64,000 bases of DNA from Prolixibacteraceae bacterium (GTDB lineage: Bacteria; Bacteroidota; Bacteroidia; Bacteroidales; Prolixibacteraceae), in assembly GCA_003457135.1 (NCBI GenBank), contig DMSQ01000030.1, positions 74,634-138,633 on the forward strand. Direction: 5' to 3'. Under the pieces are notes generated by a model, which saw only the letters and a program-made list of their open reading frames with translations, was not told the DNA's origin and did no database searches. Each line of letters begins with the position of its first letter. The stretch's first letter is position 1. A program made the position numbers and the translations under genes. Shown piece after piece: positions 8,339-17,705 of the stretch.

Positions 8339-8911
8339 ATGAAATCAATTAAATCATTGGCCATATTGGTATTGGCCTTCACATTGACTACATCGGTATT
8401 CGCGGGAACACAAAAAGTTGATCCGGCAAAAAGTTCAGTAAAATGGCTGGGTAAAAAAGTTACCGGCGAACACTCTGGTTCTATTTCTGTTAAGGAAGGT
8501 AATCTGGAAGTAAGTAATGGTAAAGTTTCCGGTGGGAAAGTGGTCATTGACATGACATCACTCGTTGATGAAGACATTAAAGATGCCGGTATGAACGCCA
8601 AACTGGTCGGACATTTAAAATCTGACGATTTCTTTGGTGTAGCAACATTTCCTACCGCCGAATTGGCCATCACCAAAGTGGAAGGTTCTACTTTCTCCGG
8701 GAACCTGACCATTAAAGGAATTACCAACCCAACAGTTTTCACTGCCACTTCATCAACCGAAGGAAAAAGTACTACTTACAAAGGAACGCTTACCATTGAC
8801 CGGAGCAAATACAACGTGAAATACGGTTCAAAATCCTTTTTCGAAAATCTGGGCGATAAAGTAATTTACGACGATTTTACGCTCGATTTCAGTTTGGTTG
8901 TTGCTGAATAA
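8339..8911 (+). CDS. YceI-family periplasmic protein
   Basis: A 190-residue secreted protein. Residues 1-22 are a Sec signal peptide ending at VFAG. The rest is the YceI beta barrel: VDPAKSSVKWLGKKVTGEHSG at the start, the central KSDDFFGVATFPTAELAI, and FTLDFSLVV at the end. Family members are lipocalin-like barrels that bind polyisoprenoids, and they are frequently induced under stress. The gene has its own promoter box upstream. Its placement among OsmC, pirin and a Crp/AraC pair suggests an oxidative-stress role, which is inference. Confidence 0.9.
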   Translation: MKSIKSLAILVLAFTLTTSVFAGTQKVDPAKSSVKWLGKKVTGEHSGSISVKEGNLEVSNGKVSGGKVVIDMTSLVDEDIKDAGMNAKLVGHLKSDDFFGVATFPTAELAITKVEGSTFSGNLTIKGITNPTVFTATSSTEGKSTTYKGTLTIDRSKYNVKYGSKSFFENLGDKVIYDDFTLDFSLVVAE

Positions 8912-8918
8912 ATAATTT

Positions 8919-8971
8919 CCTAAAGTCAGTGCCGGATAGGAACTTTAGGCACTCCGAACTTTAGGCACTCC
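8919..8971. repeat. Small tandem duplication with an inverted copy between yceI and the pirin gene
   Basis: The 16-mer GAACTTTAGGCACTCC occurs twice in direct tandem (8940-8955 and 8956-8971). An inverted CCTAAAGT at 8919-8926 can pair with ACTTTAGG of either copy, so two alternative hairpins are possible. It may be a weak terminator or simple slippage. No further function can be seen. Confidence 0.7.
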
Positions 8972-8992
8972 GCACTTATTAAATTTTAGATC

Positions 8993-9703
8993 ATGAAACT
9001 AACAGTTCACCGGTCTGGTTGTCGGGGACATGCCGATCACGGGTGGCTTAAAACATGGCACAGCTTTAGTTTTGTCGGATATTACAATCCCGACCGGATG
9101 CATTTTGGCGCTCTTCGCGTGTTGAATGATGACATCATTGAGGCAGGAATGGGTTTTGGCACCCATCCTCACGACAATATGGAAATTATTACCATTGTTC
9201 TTGCCGGGGAACTTGAACACCGCGACAGCATGGGAAACGGATCGGTTATCCGTCCTGGCGAAGTTCAGGTCATGTCAGCCGGAACCGGAATTAAGCATTC
9301 GGAATTTAACCATTCTGCAGAAAATGAAGCCCGTTTACTTCAAATCTGGGTTTTTCCGGATAAGAAAAACGTAGAGCCGCGATATGGTCAGGCTAAATTT
9401 CAGGAAGAAGAAATGGCGGGTAAATGGCGGATTGTGGTTTCTCCAGATGGTGTGGATAATTCACTTTGGATTCATCAGCAGGCCTGGTTTTCGTTGGGGG
9501 ATTTTAAGGAAGGCAGCACAGTCAGCTATCAACTTAAAAAAGCTGACAGCGTCGTTTACTTGTTTCTGATTTCTGGCGAAATTGAAATAGGTAATGAAAA
9601 ACTCAATCAGCGTGACGCTTTGTGCATCGAGCAGATTGAGGCTCCCGTGCTCCTGAAAACAAATAAGAATTCAAAAATTCTGGTAATGGAAATACCGGTA
9701 TAA
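8993..9703 (+). CDS. Pirin-family bicupin protein
   Basis: A 236-residue two-cupin protein of the pirin family (YhhW-like length). The N-terminal cupin carries the iron ligands in THPHDNMEI and GIKHSEFNH. The usual GYYNPDRMHFGALRVLNDD and GVDNSLWIHQQAW blocks of the YhhW group are present. Known members have quercetinase-type dioxygenase activity or act as redox-sensing regulators, and the substrate here is unknown. It lies downstream of yceI after a short tandem repeat and is followed by a strong terminator, so it is probably monocistronic. Confidence 0.92.
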   Translation: MKLTVHRSGCRGHADHGWLKTWHSFSFVGYYNPDRMHFGALRVLNDDIIEAGMGFGTHPHDNMEIITIVLAGELEHRDSMGNGSVIRPGEVQVMSAGTGIKHSEFNHSAENEARLLQIWVFPDKKNVEPRYGQAKFQEEEMAGKWRIVVSPDGVDNSLWIHQQAWFSLGDFKEGSTVSYQLKKADSVVYLFLISGEIEIGNEKLNQRDALCIEQIEAPVLLKTNKNSKILVMEIPV

Positions 9704-9723
9704 TTACTTCAAATAAAGACAGA

Positions 9724-9765
9724 AAAAATAGGGAGTCGGGAAACTGATTCCCTATTTTTATTTTA
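9724..9765 (+). terminator. Intrinsic terminator after the pirin gene
   Basis: The 11-base stem AAAAATAGGGA (9724-9734) pairs with TCCCTATTTTT (9749-9759) and is followed by ATTTTATT. Confidence 0.85.
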
Positions 9766-9861
9766 TTGCCAAAACCTGAAAGTGATTACTATAGGATAGA
9801 AAGGTGGTTGTGAAGTCGTTTTTTTTATCAGCCAATAAATTGCTAATTTTGATCAAATCCA

Positions 9862-11229
9862 ATGACCATGCAATCAATCAATCCATTTACCAGCCAAATT
9901 ATTAGTGAGTACCGCGAATATTCATCCACCGAAGTTGAGGAAATTATTCAAAAAGTTGATCAGGCATTTTATTCATGGAAAAAGACCAGTTTTGAACAAC
10001 GGGCGGGTTGCATGAAAAATCTTCAGGCTAAATTGCTTGAAAAGAAAGAGGAATTGGCCGGAATCATGATTTCAGAAATGGGCAAAGTGAAGCGCGAAGC
10101 CATTGGCGAAATCGAAAAATGCGCCTGGGTTTGCTCGTTTTATGCCGAAAATGCCGGATCGTTCCTGAAGAATGAACCGATCAAAACCGAGGCGTCCGAA
10201 TCGTACATTTCTTATCAACCTATCGGAACAGTTTTGGCCGTAATGCCCTGGAACTTCCCATTTTGGCAGGTATTTCGCTTTTTGGCCCCGGCGCTGATGG
10301 CAGGCAATACCGGTGTACTGAAACATGCTTCCAATGTTTCGGGTTGCGCTTTGGCCATCGAACAATTGGTTCGTGAAGCCGGATTTCCTGAAAATGTTTT
10401 CCGCACTTTGCTGATTGGTTCTTCACAAGTAAAAAATGTGATCGAAAATCCACTGATCAAAGCTGTAACGCTTACGGGAAGTACTCTTGCCGGTAAGTCG
10501 GTGGCTTCAACTGCCGGATCAGTATTGAAAAAATCGGTGCTTGAACTGGGTGGGAGCGACCCGTACCTGATTCTGGAAGATGCGGATATTGAAACTGCGG
10601 CACGTTTATGTGTAACCAGCCGCCTCCTGAATGCCGGACAAAGCTGCATCGGAGCCAAACGGTTTATTGTACTCCAAACGGTTTACGAAGCTTTTAAAGC
10701 CGAATTTGTAAGGTTGATGGGCGAAGCAAAATATGGTGACCCGCTTGATCCGCAAACGGCTATTGGTCCGCTGGCCCGCACCGATTTGCGCGACGAATTG
10801 CACCAACAAGTTCTGAAAAGTGTTGAAATGGGTGCAACTGTTTTGCTTGGCGGGTATATTCCTGAAGGAAAAACCCCTTTTTATCCGTCAACTGTTTTGG
10901 AAAATGTGGTTGCCGGAATGCCTGCTTATCACGAAGAATTATTTGGTCCGGTAGCTGTTTTATTCTGTGTAAATTCTGAAGAAGAAGCTATACGGATAGC
11001 GAATGATACGGTGTTTGGTTTGGGGGCCGGGATATTTACTTCCAACGTTGAAAAGGGCAAACTCCTTGCCGAAAAGGGACTGGAAGCCGGTTGCGTATTT
11101 GTGAACGACTTTGTGAAATCTGACCCCCGTCTGCCTTTTGGCGGAATCAAAGAAAGCGGTTATGGCCGCGAATTATCGGCAATTGGCATCCGCGAATTTG
11201 TAAATGTGAAAACGGTGGTGGTGAAATAA
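9862..11229 (+). CDS. NAD(P)-dependent aldehyde dehydrogenase, succinate-semialdehyde dehydrogenase type
   Basis: A 455-residue ALDH-superfamily enzyme, the length of the short GabD/YneI-like group. The catalytic residues are visible: N131 in MPWNFPFW, E228 in LELGGSDPY and C262 in NAGQSCIGAKR. The C-terminal LPFGGIKESGYGRELS motif is intact. The reaction would be oxidation of a semialdehyde to the acid in the cytoplasm. The substrate call rests on family resemblance only. The gene may start at 9862 or at the ATG at 9868. A near-copy of its last 55 codons occurs at 16719-16886, on the other side of the first SusC/SusD pair. A terminator follows at 11261. Confidence 0.9.
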   Translation: MTMQSINPFTSQIISEYREYSSTEVEEIIQKVDQAFYSWKKTSFEQRAGCMKNLQAKLLEKKEELAGIMISEMGKVKREAIGEIEKCAWVCSFYAENAGSFLKNEPIKTEASESYISYQPIGTVLAVMPWNFPFWQVFRFLAPALMAGNTGVLKHASNVSGCALAIEQLVREAGFPENVFRTLLIGSSQVKNVIENPLIKAVTLTGSTLAGKSVASTAGSVLKKSVLELGGSDPYLILEDADIETAARLCVTSRLLNAGQSCIGAKRFIVLQTVYEAFKAEFVRLMGEAKYGDPLDPQTAIGPLARTDLRDELHQQVLKSVEMGATVLLGGYIPEGKTPFYPSTVLENVVAGMPAYHEELFGPVAVLFCVNSEEEAIRIANDTVFGLGAGIFTSNVEKGKLLAEKGLEAGCVFVNDFVKSDPRLPFGGIKESGYGRELSAIGIREFVNVKTVVVK

Positions 11230-11260
11230 TACCTGGCAGATAAACACAATGGGTTAGTTA

Positions 11261-11300
11261 AAAATAAAAAACCGGACTAACGATCCGGCTTTTTATTTTT
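11261..11300. terminator. Bidirectional terminator between the aldehyde dehydrogenase and the SusD gene
   Basis: CCGGA (11272-11276) pairs with TCCGG (11284-11288), extended by A-T pairs with one bulge. An A-rich run precedes it and TTTTTATTTTT follows. The flanking genes converge here. Confidence 0.8.
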
Positions 11301-11313
11301 AGTTCATTATTGA

Positions 11314-13209
11314 TTAATTATAACCAGGGTTTTGCTGCAATTGCGGCGCTTTGTTCATTTCATCACGCGATAGCGGAACCCAGTAGAATTTTTTATCGGT
11401 AAACATCCGGTCATCAGCTTTATCGGCTTTGTTGTAGATCCATTTGTGCAAGCCAGTATCATAGTGTTCAATCCTCATACTGAAAATCGGTTCAATGACC
11501 TGATCCATAATCATCCAGCGACGAATATCGTAGAAACGGTGTCCTTCGGCAAAGAATTCGATTTTTCTCTCATGACGAACAAATTCCCGGGCGACAGCCT
11601 GGTCGGTAGTTACCCTATCGGGTAATCCTGAACGGTTCCTTACCATGTTCATGGCATCAATACCTTTCTGAAGGTCGGCGCCACCCAGTTCGATACAAGC
11701 TTCGGCATAGTTCATCAAAATCTCGGCATACCTGAATTCTATCCAGCTATGGGTACCTCTGAAATATTGTCCAGCAGTTGCAGGATCCAATAATTTTTTG
11801 ATATAATAGTGCGTTTTAGTGCCATTCCATGCCTCGATCAAACTTGCACGGGTGTCGAGACCGCTTTTATAAGGAGTTTTATCAGCAACAGTCTTAAAGT
11901 AATAACCGGTCTGTACTTTATTCTCCGGCTCCAGTCCTGCTGCATCAGAAGGCCTGGCTTGCCAGGGAGCTCCATCAAACAAAACACAAGCGTAAAAACG
12001 AGGTTCACGACCGTTGTATGGGTTGCGTAACGGATCTGCTGCCAGCTCATCATTCGTTGCAGTCCGAACATCCATATCGCCCGGGTTGTATTTGTCCCAT
12101 TGAAATTTAGTACCGTCGGCCATTTCAAAACTCCTGACAGCAGGTTCTGTTGGGTTGTTGTTTCCCCAGTTGTGATAACCGTTTGGCCCGTACCAAATAT
12201 TGGCATTGTTTATATTTCCTCCAGTGAGCGGGAATTGGATACCCCATATGGTTTCACTGTTCCAACCGGCTTTTTGGACGAAATTGCTGCCATAGGTTTC
12301 TGCGTATTTCTGTACATCGGCTGCTGTTAATGTTGCGGGCGGATCAGTAACTGTTCCTACCAAAGAGAAAGTACCGTATTTGCCATCCATTACATCCTTA
12401 GCAGCATCTCGGGCTTGTGTCAAGAGAGAGTTCTGGCTGCCAGCAGGGAATGAAATCAAGGTATTGGAAGCCTGTTCGGCCCATCCGCCGTTAGTCAATT
12501 TACTGGCACAGAAAAGAAGGACCCTTGATTTTAAGGCAGCAGCAGCAGCGCGGTTTGCACGTCCCTGCTCTATAGATGCCGGTATATTATCGATACTACT
12601 TTGAATATCTTTAAGGATGAAATCAAGCGTTTCTTTTATCGTTGATCGTTTAACAGATGTGAAATCATCATCCAGTTTATAGGGCTGGTCTTTTAAGACT
12701 GCACCACCATACACCATTAAAAGGGTTGTGTAATCGTATGCCCGAATAAAAAAGGCTTCCCCTTTCATTTGTTTTTTAAGAGCCTCCTGTGCAGGTGTAA
12801 TAGTTACAGCATCTACATTGGCAAGAATCCGGTTTACATCCTGAATATTCGCGTAAAGATTATTCCAGCGCAACCAGCCACCTAACCCATTATTTACAAA
12901 ATAACCCAACTGGTCTGGGCTCATAGTCCCTTTAAGCATGACATAGTTTGCCGGCCGGTGGATACAAAGCAGCTGGTCTGTTCCTGAAGACAAAAGGTCC
13001 TCGCGGGCGCCCAGAATACCATTATCGGTATTTCCCCCCATTCTGTCGTAGCATTTACCCAGGTATGCATTCACAACATTGATATCTGAAAATACAAGTT
13101 CTTCGTTGAATGTATCAACGGCCTTCTTGTCAAGGACGTCTTCCTGGCAGGACACCGCAATTGTCAGAAGAATTGCGATTGCTGATATATTAAAAAATAT
13201 TTTTTTCAT
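11314..13209 (-). CDS. SusD/RagB-family glycan-binding outer-membrane lipoprotein
   Basis: A 631-residue surface lipoprotein. The signal peptide MKKIFFNISAIAILLTIAVS is followed by the lipobox cysteine. Typical SusD segments are FIRAYDYTTLLMVYGG (TPR-like helices), RFYACVLFDGAPW, EFRYAEILMNYAEACIELG and HERKIEFFAEGHRFYDIRRW. In the family it forms the lid over the SusC barrel and captures oligosaccharides at the cell surface. The gene follows its SusC partner by 30 bases on the same strand. This pair is on the strand opposite to the rest of the locus and has no sigma/anti-sigma genes of its own. Confidence 0.95.
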   Translation of the reverse strand: MKKIFFNISAIAILLTIAVSCQEDVLDKKAVDTFNEELVFSDINVVNAYLGKCYDRMGGNTDNGILGAREDLLSSGTDQLLCIHRPANYVMLKGTMSPDQLGYFVNNGLGGWLRWNNLYANIQDVNRILANVDAVTITPAQEALKKQMKGEAFFIRAYDYTTLLMVYGGAVLKDQPYKLDDDFTSVKRSTIKETLDFILKDIQSSIDNIPASIEQGRANRAAAAALKSRVLLFCASKLTNGGWAEQASNTLISFPAGSQNSLLTQARDAAKDVMDGKYGTFSLVGTVTDPPATLTAADVQKYAETYGSNFVQKAGWNSETIWGIQFPLTGGNINNANIWYGPNGYHNWGNNNPTEPAVRSFEMADGTKFQWDKYNPGDMDVRTATNDELAADPLRNPYNGREPRFYACVLFDGAPWQARPSDAAGLEPENKVQTGYYFKTVADKTPYKSGLDTRASLIEAWNGTKTHYYIKKLLDPATAGQYFRGTHSWIEFRYAEILMNYAEACIELGGADLQKGIDAMNMVRNRSGLPDRVTTDQAVAREFVRHERKIEFFAEGHRFYDIRRWMIMDQVIEPIFSMRIEHYDTGLHKWIYNKADKADDRMFTDKKFYWVPLSRDEMNKAPQLQQNPGYN

Positions 13210-13239
13210 ATTCTAACTGTTTATAAGTTATAAAATTTA

Positions 13240-16200
13240 CTAGAAGGTAATATTAGCGCCTATGGCAAATGTTTTCATAGTAGGATAAACACCTGGATTG
13301 TTGGTTTCCGGATCCCATTTTTTGGTAGCGGAATAGATCAATGCAAGATTGTTGCCAGTAAGGTAAACACTGGCTCTTGCTAAACCAATTTTTGAGTAGT
13401 ATTTGGCAGGAATTACATAATTCAGTACCACATTTTTCAAACGGCAATAGGCTGTATTTTCGAGCCAGTAATCACTCATGCGCACATCGGGCGACCAGTA
13501 AAGGTCATCGCGGTTATATGCCCGTGCAATGTTGGTTACTGTGTTGGTAGGTGTCCAGCGGTTTTCGAATTGCCATTTGTAGTAGTTCCCGGCTTCTCCG
13601 CGTCGGTTATCGTATTGACTGCGTTTCAGGAATTCACCCTGACCCTGAATCTGCACTGATAAAGTAAATTCTTTCCACGCTACGCTCACATTGCCTCCAT
13701 AAAAAGTTTCAGGTGCATCAACCCTGTCGAACAAAATTTGGTCATCGCCGGTAATCGTGCCATCACCTGATACATCCCTAAACATTACATCGCCCGGTTT
13801 AGTGCCGGCAAGTTTTGCGGGGGTAGCATCAACCTGTGCCTGATCTTTGAAAATTCCAATGGCATCGTACATTAACCATGCGCCATAAGAATGTCCGGTT
13901 AGCTGTTGCCATGGTTGTGCCTTTTTAGGTTCGTCCATTTTAACAATTTCGTTGTGATTAAAACTGAAATTGGCCGTTACGTCAATGCGCAAATCCTTGT
14001 TTATGGATTTATGAACACCTCCGTCAAGTTCAAATCCACGGTTATCAACAATACCAAGATTTTCCTGTGGTAACGATAACCCTGTGAAGTTAGGAACCGA
14101 AGCATCTTTGGTTACAAGAATATCTTCCCTTTTGCTGTAGAAAAACTCAGCATTCAGATGGAAAAGATCGTTCATAAATTTTGAATCGAACCCAATGTTA
14201 TAGGTTTTCTGAGTTTCCCAGGTAATATTCGGATTGGCAACTGAAGGCGGGCCTACTACAGTCTGTATGGCGCCGCTGGTGCCAAATACCATTCCTGTTC
14301 CAATACCATATTTATCCATGAACTGGAAAGGGCTTCCAGGATCCATCCCCATCATACCAAAAGATGTCCTAAGTTTAAAGTAGTTTATAAACGGCAAATT
14401 GCTTTTCCAGAAATTTTCTTCAGAAGCACGCCATCCAAGCAACAGACCCGGGAAATATCCCCAACGGTCCGAAGAAGGGAACTTAAGCGAACCGTCAGCA
14501 CGGAATACAACTTCGGCAAGGTATTTACCTTTATAGTCGTATGTCGCACGGCCGATATACGATTTACGGGCATAAACTGAAGCCGACCCGGTAATGTTCT
14601 GGTCTTTGGAATTACCTGCATCCATGGTCTGGATAACCGATGAAATGTAATATTTACGGTATCCGTAAAAGTAATTCCAGTCGCTTTGGTACTGCTCGAA
14701 CCCGGCAAACAACGAAATGTTATGATCGCCAATCTTTTTCAAATAATTGGCATTAAACATGATGGTTTGGTTAATGGTGCGATCATAACGTTCATTGTTT
14801 TCAGCAGATGAAAGCCCCCTGTATGTTGGGGTTAAAGGCATATCGGTAATAAATCCGTCTGCTCCGCGTGTTGCTTTGGTCCAGTTAGGATAATACAAAA
14901 TCCATGGCTGATAGAATGCTTTGTTGTAATAGTTGGTAATATCGTAGTTGTAACTACCAGTGAATGAAAGCCCTTTGATAAACGGAACTGTAATTGTTGC
15001 ATTAAAAGTACTTAATAACCGATAGGTTTTCTGATCATTTTTCCCGGCGCTAAACGTTGAAGTTTCGACCGGGTTATCTCCATATTCAATGTCTGGTCCT
15101 GGATAACGTCCTTCTTTAGTTGGCCAGAACGACCAGTTCGTAGGAACCAGACGGGTTGACTGACCTACAATGGCATCGGCACTCTTGTATGGATATATAC
15201 GGTTGTTTAAAAAACCGGCGAGTTCAACACCTGTTTTCAGCCAATCGTTGATCGGCATTTCCAGTTTTGTCCTGACGTTGTATTGTTTGTATTTGGTCGA
15301 TGATGCATTATAAAATGCATCGTCCGTTTTATACCCGAAAGAAACATAGTATTTCATCCCTTTGGCTCCACCATCAAGGGTAATGTTGTGCCGGGTCGTA
15401 GTGGTCCATTTTTCAATCAGGTCGCCATACCAATCGGTATTGGGGTGTTCCCATGGGTCTTTCCCGTTGCCGAAAAGTTCGATATCCTTATCCGTATATC
15501 TGCGGGCTTTGCCTTGTGCAACCTGGTATTCTGAAAGCATGGTTGCATATTCGGCAGCATTCGTAACTACAGGAAGTAATGTGGGGGTCATTACGCCTTG
15601 ATAAAATTGATAATTCAAACGAGGTTTGCCTTCCTTTCCTGATTTTGTCTGGATAAGGATTACCCCATTTGCGGCTTGTGCCCCGTATATTGCTGCCGAA
15701 GCATCTTTCAACACAGAAAGACTTTCGATGTCGTTCGGGTCAATTTCATCCATCGAACGTCCTGGTACACCATCAATAACAACCAGTGGAGCTGTTTCAG
15801 ATCTATTGGTCATACGGCTGTTGTCGGAGTTTAAGGTAGTTCTGCCGCGAACCATAATACGAGGACTCATTTGACCTGGTTCACCGGTTTGCTGAATAAT
15901 AGTTGCACCTGGTATCAGGCCGGAAATCGCATTGGAAACGTTCATCGCAGGGATTGCCAGAAGTTTTTCACCACCTATTGATGCAACAGCCCCAACAACA
16001 TTGGCGCGCTTCTGAACACCGTAACCTACTACAACAACTTCATCCAGGTCGGTCACATCTGATTCAAGACTGACGTTTATTGATGTTTCGTTGTTGACTT
16101 CAATTTCCTGAGTTTTGTATCCCACGAACGAGAAAACCAAAACGGAATTTCGGTTTGGAACATTGATTGTGTAACCACCGTCCATATCAGAAACAATACC

Positions 16201-16455
16201 AATAGTTGTTCCTTTTACAACGATAGTTACACCTGGAATTACTTCCTTGTTGGCAGAATCTGTGATTTTTCCGGAAACCTTGATTTGTTGCTGAGCAGAG
16301 GTTACCATTTCGGTTGATGATGATGCCCCAGAAACCAGCGAAGCATTCAAAATCACTCCCAAAATCACAAAAAAATAGATTTTCAAAGTAGGCAGGTACT
16401 TTCGAAAATCCACATAAGGCCTTAAAAGCCCTAGGTTAGTGTGAGTTTTTTTCAT
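13240..16455 (-). CDS. SusC/RagA-family TonB-linked outer-membrane transporter (no STN domain)
   Basis: A 1071-residue TonB-dependent transporter. After a signal region ending near residue 43 come a carboxypeptidase-regulatory-like beta sandwich (VSGKITDSANKEVIPGV), the TonB-box-like DEVVVVGYG, a plug domain with LSVLKDASAAIYGAQAANGV, and a large barrel that ends in an aromatic-terminated strand (IGANITF). No STN domain precedes the sandwich, so it is not built for sigma/anti-sigma signalling, unlike the paralogue at 18879. It would import glycan fragments captured by the partner SusD. The gene is bracketed by the aldehyde-dehydrogenase gene beyond SusD and by an aldehyde-dehydrogenase tail upstream. 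Confidence 0.95.
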   Translation of the reverse strand: MKKTHTNLGLLRPYVDFRKYLPTLKIYFFVILGVILNASLVSGASSSTEMVTSAQQQIKVSGKITDSANKEVIPGVTIVVKGTTIGIVSDMDGGYTINVPNRNSVLVFSFVGYKTQEIEVNNETSINVSLESDVTDLDEVVVVGYGVQKRANVVGAVASIGGEKLLAIPAMNVSNAISGLIPGATIIQQTGEPGQMSPRIMVRGRTTLNSDNSRMTNRSETAPLVVIDGVPGRSMDEIDPNDIESLSVLKDASAAIYGAQAANGVILIQTKSGKEGKPRLNYQFYQGVMTPTLLPVVTNAAEYATMLSEYQVAQGKARRYTDKDIELFGNGKDPWEHPNTDWYGDLIEKWTTTTRHNITLDGGAKGMKYYVSFGYKTDDAFYNASSTKYKQYNVRTKLEMPINDWLKTGVELAGFLNNRIYPYKSADAIVGQSTRLVPTNWSFWPTKEGRYPGPDIEYGDNPVETSTFSAGKNDQKTYRLLSTFNATITVPFIKGLSFTGSYNYDITNYYNKAFYQPWILYYPNWTKATRGADGFITDMPLTPTYRGLSSAENNERYDRTINQTIMFNANYLKKIGDHNISLFAGFEQYQSDWNYFYGYRKYYISSVIQTMDAGNSKDQNITGSASVYARKSYIGRATYDYKGKYLAEVVFRADGSLKFPSSDRWGYFPGLLLGWRASEENFWKSNLPFINYFKLRTSFGMMGMDPGSPFQFMDKYGIGTGMVFGTSGAIQTVVGPPSVANPNITWETQKTYNIGFDSKFMNDLFHLNAEFFYSKREDILVTKDASVPNFTGLSLPQENLGIVDNRGFELDGGVHKSINKDLRIDVTANFSFNHNEIVKMDEPKKAQPWQQLTGHSYGAWLMYDAIGIFKDQAQVDATPAKLAGTKPGDVMFRDVSGDGTITGDDQILFDRVDAPETFYGGNVSVAWKEFTLSVQIQGQGEFLKRSQYDNRRGEAGNYYKWQFENRWTPTNTVTNIARAYNRDDLYWSPDVRMSDYWLENTAYCRLKNVVLNYVIPAKYYSKIGLARASVYLTGNNLALIYSATKKWDPETNNPGVYPTMKTFAIGANITF

Positions 16456-16718
16456 TAGTTAAAGATTTAGTTAAACGTTAAGTTTGAAATATAATAAACG
16501 CAATAAAGAACAGAATTGCCCAATAAAAATTTCCTTTACACACACTAATTAACCCTATATGGATGTGTCCAAATCCTGCTACCCAAACCAATACCTCATC
16601 TAAATATTAAGGTCAAAGACACGCTTAAAGGTATAAAATAAATGATTAACATGAAACCTCATGAAATTTTCTAATATTTTATTTAGAGCCTTTAGAGCCA
16701 TAGTAAGTGGTATGTAAA

Positions 16719-16886
16719 ATGTTTGCAGAAAAGAAACTTGAAGCTGGTTGCGTATTTGTAAACGACTTTGTAAAATCTGACCCGCGGCTTCCGTTTGGCG
16801 GAGTTAAGGAAAGTGGTTATGGCCGCGAATTATCGGCAATTGGCATCCGCGAATTTGTAAATGTGAAGACAGTGGTGGTGAAATAG
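16719..16886 (+). pseudogene. Truncated copy of the aldehyde-dehydrogenase 3' end
   Basis: Fifty-five codons plus stop match the C-terminal end of the enzyme at 9862-11229 (AEKKLEAGCVFVND, then LPFGGVKESGYGRELS). The last 90 or so bases are almost identical, including synonymous sites. The first 70 bases carry many synonymous changes. Nothing upstream belongs to the rest of the gene. The fragment has the same orientation as the full gene, and the pair brackets the SusC/SusD genes at 11314-16455. The remaining non-coding DNA here is AT-rich: 16456-16718 would hold the SusC promoter on the minus strand and 16887-17098 the sigma-factor promoter. Confidence 0.92.
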
Positions 16887-17028
16887 TTTATCCAGATAAC
16901 AATTAGAGTTTTGGAACCGATCGGACGGATTGTTTATTGATTTTGGTGTAAACTTATTGATTTCGAGGATTACTCTTTTATCATTTTAAAAAATAGGTGT
17001 ATTAAATACATTTATTAATTTCTCTTGT

Positions 17029-17036
17029 TATATTTG
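17029..17036 (+). promoter_or_regulatory. Putative -7 box upstream of the ECF sigma factor
   Basis: TATATTTG matches TAnnTTTG and lies 62 bases before the sigma-factor ATG. No convincing -33 element was seen. Confidence 0.45.
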
Positions 17037-17098
17037 TATATTCACAAAATCTCATAGACTATTTTTTTACAATTTTACATGATTAATCCTTTCATACA

Positions 17099-17671
17099 AT
17101 GAGGATTAACGAGACCAAACCTATAGCAGATAAACTCATTTTGGAGCATTTGAAAAACTCTAATCAGGGTGTTTTCGAAATGGTATTTAAGTACTATTAT
17201 TCGGGCTTGGTGATTTATGCTGACCAGATTATAAAAAACACGGCGGTTTCAGAAGATATAGTTCAGACGGTTTTTATGAAATTATGGGAAACCCGCGAAT
17301 CAATCGAAATCCGTGCCTTTCGATCTTATTTCATTCAATGTGTAAAAAATAGTAGCATCGACTATTTGCGAAATCAGGAAGTAAAAAACAAATATAGTCA
17401 ACACAGTATTGATTACACGAATGTCGAAATTCAGGAGGATCTTTGCACGATAATAGAACTTGATGAGTTAATTCAACAAGCTATAGATAAGCTTCCGCCG
17501 CGTTGTCGCGAAATTTTTCTGATGAGCAGGACCGGAAATTTAAAAATTGCCGAAATTGCTAAAACCCTGCAGCTTTCGGGCCGGACAATTGAAACCCAAA
17601 TAAGTAAAGCACGGAAAATACTCCGAAAAGAATTGGCCGATTATCTTGTGCTTTTAATTTATTTTTTCTGA
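17099..17671 (+). CDS. ECF RNA polymerase sigma factor (Bacteroidota PUL type)
   Basis: A 190-residue ECF sigma factor. Region 2 includes FEMVFKYYYSGLVIYADQIIK and DIVQTVFMKLWETRE. Region 4 includes KLPPRCREIFLMSRTGNLKIAEIAKTLQLSGRTIETQISKARK, the helix-turn-helix that reads the -35 element. The gene is followed at once by a FecR-type anti-sigma and an STN-domain SusC, the standard trans-envelope switch by which Bacteroidota induce glycan loci when substrate is imported. It would activate the operon that starts at 18879. Confidence 0.94.
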   Translation: MRINETKPIADKLILEHLKNSNQGVFEMVFKYYYSGLVIYADQIIKNTAVSEDIVQTVFMKLWETRESIEIRAFRSYFIQCVKNSSIDYLRNQEVKNKYSQHSIDYTNVEIQEDLCTIIELDELIQQAIDKLPPRCREIFLMSRTGNLKIAEIAKTLQLSGRTIETQISKARKILRKELADYLVLLIYFF

Positions 17672-17705
17672 ACTGAATACGTGTTAAACTGTGTTTCTCC
17701 GTCTA

